From Chryseobacterium elymi (GTDB taxonomy: Bacteria > Bacteroidota > Bacteroidia > Flavobacteriales > Weeksellaceae), in the NCBI RefSeq assembly GCF_003385495.1, contig NZ_QNUH01000012.1:85980-149979 (forward strand): a DNA stretch of 64,000 nt, read 5' to 3'. The notes below the pieces were generated by a model. It was not told the origin of the DNA and did not search any database. It saw only the letters and a list, made by a program, of their open reading frames with translations. Of this stretch, positions 62,381 to 64,000 are shown piece after piece (position 1 is the stretch's first letter; each line of letters starts with the position of its first letter). The translations under genes and the position numbers were made by a program.

Positions 62381-63613
62381 ATGTTAAAAAAATTATTTCC
62401 TGCCCTATTATTGGTAGGGTCATTTAGTTTTGCCCAAGTGGGAGTGAATACAGATCTTCCAAATGCTACGCTGGATGTAGCGGGGAATCCGACCGATATC
62501 TTAAAATTTGATGGAATTATTGCGCCTAGGATTACAGGTGATCAATTGAATCTCAAAACTTATACACCTTTACAAACTGGAGCGTTGGTATATGTGACCG
62601 CTGCCGGGGCCTTAAATGGACAAACTGCTGATGTAAGCACCGCTGGATATTACTATTTTAACGGGGATTTGAATAAATGGGTAAAGCTAAATACTGGAAT
62701 TTCTGCAGTTCCATGGAATTTACAAAATACTGCCAATCCTGCGGTCTCTAATAATCAAAATATTTATCAAAATGGAAAGGTAGGGATTGGATTTACTCCT
62801 GCTGATGCTGTATCTGACAGACAGTTTGAAGTGAAAGGTGATATGAAAGCTCAATATGGAACCGGCAGCAATTACTTTGGTATAGATACTAATCTTTTGG
62901 GGGTAGGGAATGGTTTCTATTATTCAGATAATAGTGATCTTTCTGCTGCTACAAATACAAGTGTAGTGATGACAAGACCGGGAATAAGCACTTTACAATC
63001 CAATAATGGATTAGGAGGGGGAAGTATTGCTGCTTTCTCAGAGTCTACCGGTGGCTCTTTTGCCTTAGTCTCAAATAATCTGGATCAAAGTATAAGCGCT
63101 TCCATTTGGGGGATAAGCAATGGAAGTATCAGTAATCTTACCCTGAGCCATAATGGAGCTGGGACAGCATCAACGGATATTACCCTTGAAAAGCTTAAAG
63201 GAGTTAGTTTTTCTTATAAAGATGCATCCGGTGCACCTCAGGGAAATTATACTTTTCCAAGAACGAGCGGCCAGGCCAGTCAGGTTTTAGCGACAGACGG
63301 GGCTGGAACGTTATCCTGGAGAGATGCTTCATCTTTAAATGCAAAAATAAGAACACTGTCTTCAGGAGCTGTTGCACCAGATGATTACACCATCCTTGTT
63401 ACAGGAGATATTTCACTTCCGGCTGCAACTGCAGCCAATCAAGGGAAAGTTTATAATTTGGTCAATGATACAGCTGGAAATGTTACTATTAATGGAAGTT
63501 TTAGGATTAACGGGGGCAATTTTACCAATTATGGTTTGAATAACAGTGATTGGGGAAGAGCAATTGTGGTGCAAAGTACCGGTTCAGCCTGGGTGGTGAT
63601 TTCGAGATATTAA
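62381..63613 (+). CDS. Secreted protein of unknown function, cell-surface type
   Basis: This is a 410-residue protein with signal MLKKLFPALLLVGSFSFAQ. The mature part starts VGVNTDLPNATLDVAGNPTD, a phrase common at the start of large Bacteroidota surface proteins. The central part is Ser/Asn/Gly-rich with short beta-strand runs, and the end (about 320-410) carries LSWRDASSL and a beta-strand pattern (YTILVTGDISLPAATAANQG). No T9SS tail or catalytic motif is seen. A fibre or adhesin role is possible from composition only. It is a single gene. Confidence 0.75.
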   Translation: MLKKLFPALLLVGSFSFAQVGVNTDLPNATLDVAGNPTDILKFDGIIAPRITGDQLNLKTYTPLQTGALVYVTAAGALNGQTADVSTAGYYYFNGDLNKWVKLNTGISAVPWNLQNTANPAVSNNQNIYQNGKVGIGFTPADAVSDRQFEVKGDMKAQYGTGSNYFGIDTNLLGVGNGFYYSDNSDLSAATNTSVVMTRPGISTLQSNNGLGGGSIAAFSESTGGSFALVSNNLDQSISASIWGISNGSISNLTLSHNGAGTASTDITLEKLKGVSFSYKDASGAPQGNYTFPRTSGQASQVLATDGAGTLSWRDASSLNAKIRTLSSGAVAPDDYTILVTGDISLPAATAANQGKVYNLVNDTAGNVTINGSFRINGGNFTNYGLNNSDWGRAIVVQSTGSAWVVISRY

Positions 63614-63661
63614 CTTTTAAGCAAACAATTATTTCTAAAGAATGGGATTTCATGTGGCAGC

Positions 63662-63698
63662 AAAAAGTCTTTAAAATAATAGTTTTAAAGACTTTTTT
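63662..63698 (+). terminator. Terminator of the last gene
   Basis: AAAAAGTCTTTAAAA pairs with TTTTAAAGACTTTTT across a short loop, and T-rich DNA follows. Confidence 0.8.
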
Positions 63699-64000
63699 AT
63701 AACATATAGCTTATCCCCCCAATATAATGACTTATGGTTATTTAGGTGTTGATATCCATTATAATACGAAAATATATCGGTTAATAATAAAATATTTCAC
63801 AATCCAAATAAATATTGATATTCTATAAATTTAATACGACAGGTTTTGTCGCTTTGTAGTAATACTTTTGTATTATAACAACTTGGCACACCAATAAAAA
63901 AACGAATAAGTGATAAAATTGATATTAAATCACATTCATATGACTTTGATACGTTAAAAAACGTTAAATTTGCAGAATTATACCAACTAATACACACAAA
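63699..64000. other. Terminal non-coding stretch with a promoter for a gene beyond the right edge
   Basis: No credible gene lies here. On the plus strand TTTG (63945-63948) and TAAATTTG (63965-63972) are 16 bases apart, with ACGTTAAAAAACGTTAAA between and over them. A further TAnnTTTG match, TACTTTTG, lies at 63863-63870. They probably drive a gene that starts past position 64000. Confidence 0.4.

Noticed and set aside
63797..63997. Minus-strand 66-residue frame near the right edge
   Set aside because: It has no family pattern and lies across two promoter-like plus-strand elements. It is more likely non-coding.

Overview
The window looks like a chromosomal segment of a Bacteroidota bacterium of the Flavobacteriia, most likely Chryseobacterium or a close relative in the Weeksellaceae. 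The reasons are low GC with very AT-rich intergenic DNA, type IX secretion (T9SS) cargo tails and a T9SS plug protein, TonB-dependent receptors, Bacteroidota-only families (DUF4290, DUF4295, DUF4876, DUF6850), an astacin of the flavastacin type, and promoters of the flavobacterial TTG / TAnnTTTG type instead of sigma70 boxes. No rRNA, tRNA, CRISPR array, transposase, integrase or phage gene was seen. This is core chromosome with accessory loci inserted between housekeeping operons.

Layout. 1-3.4 kb: TetR-controlled RND efflux operon (adaptor plus the N-terminal part of the permease), with four copies of one operator-like box. 3.5-10.5 kb: a thioredoxin-like gene, then a trehalose-use locus (AraC regulator, MFS permease, GH37 trehalase, TonB receptor). 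10.6-19.7 kb: metallo-hydrolase, T9SS plug protein, an Fe-S/flavin/heme operon (nfu, flavin reductase, hemH), gamma-carbonic anhydrase, a Pif1-like helicase and an astacin lipoprotein. 20-37.8 kb: mostly housekeeping (ribB, fmt, recQ, folK, sppA, ftsY, ridA, rpmB-rpmG-DUF4295, lnt, proC), plus two tandem OmpA-like proteins and a T9SS cargo protein. 38.5-45.3 kb: a four-gene operon of unknown purpose (TonB receptor, DUF4876 surface-type lipoprotein, DUF6850 beta-barrel, diheme peroxidase), whose promoter is bracketed by a perfect 18-bp inverted repeat. 45.4-57 kb: aminotransferase-lipoprotein-murB operon, a T9SS FN3 protein, a YiiX-like lipoprotein, a small NIL-domain gene behind a palindromic promoter, lemA with a DUF2207 protein, and DUF4290-murA. 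57-64 kb: an amylase lipoprotein, a DCC and heme-binding pair, katG with an OxyR-like site, and a secreted protein of unknown role.

The best candidate for an under-described system is the 38.5-45.3 kb operon. It has the form of a TonB uptake system (barrel plus surface lipoprotein) coupled to a second barrel and a periplasmic diheme enzyme, and its control region resembles a metal-responsive operator pair. Other items worth a look are three unrelated 7-bp tandem repeats, a MurA with Asp in place of the catalytic Cys, a RibBA whose GTP cyclohydrolase II half has lost its zinc and catalytic motifs, the NIL gene behind a 13-bp inverted repeat, and the OxyR-like element before katG.

Several starts were moved from the longest possible ORF to an internal ATG because the upstream TTG or GTG would lie within or before a promoter box or would hide a signal peptide. 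hemH is the reverse case: it has no ATG and appears to start at TTG.
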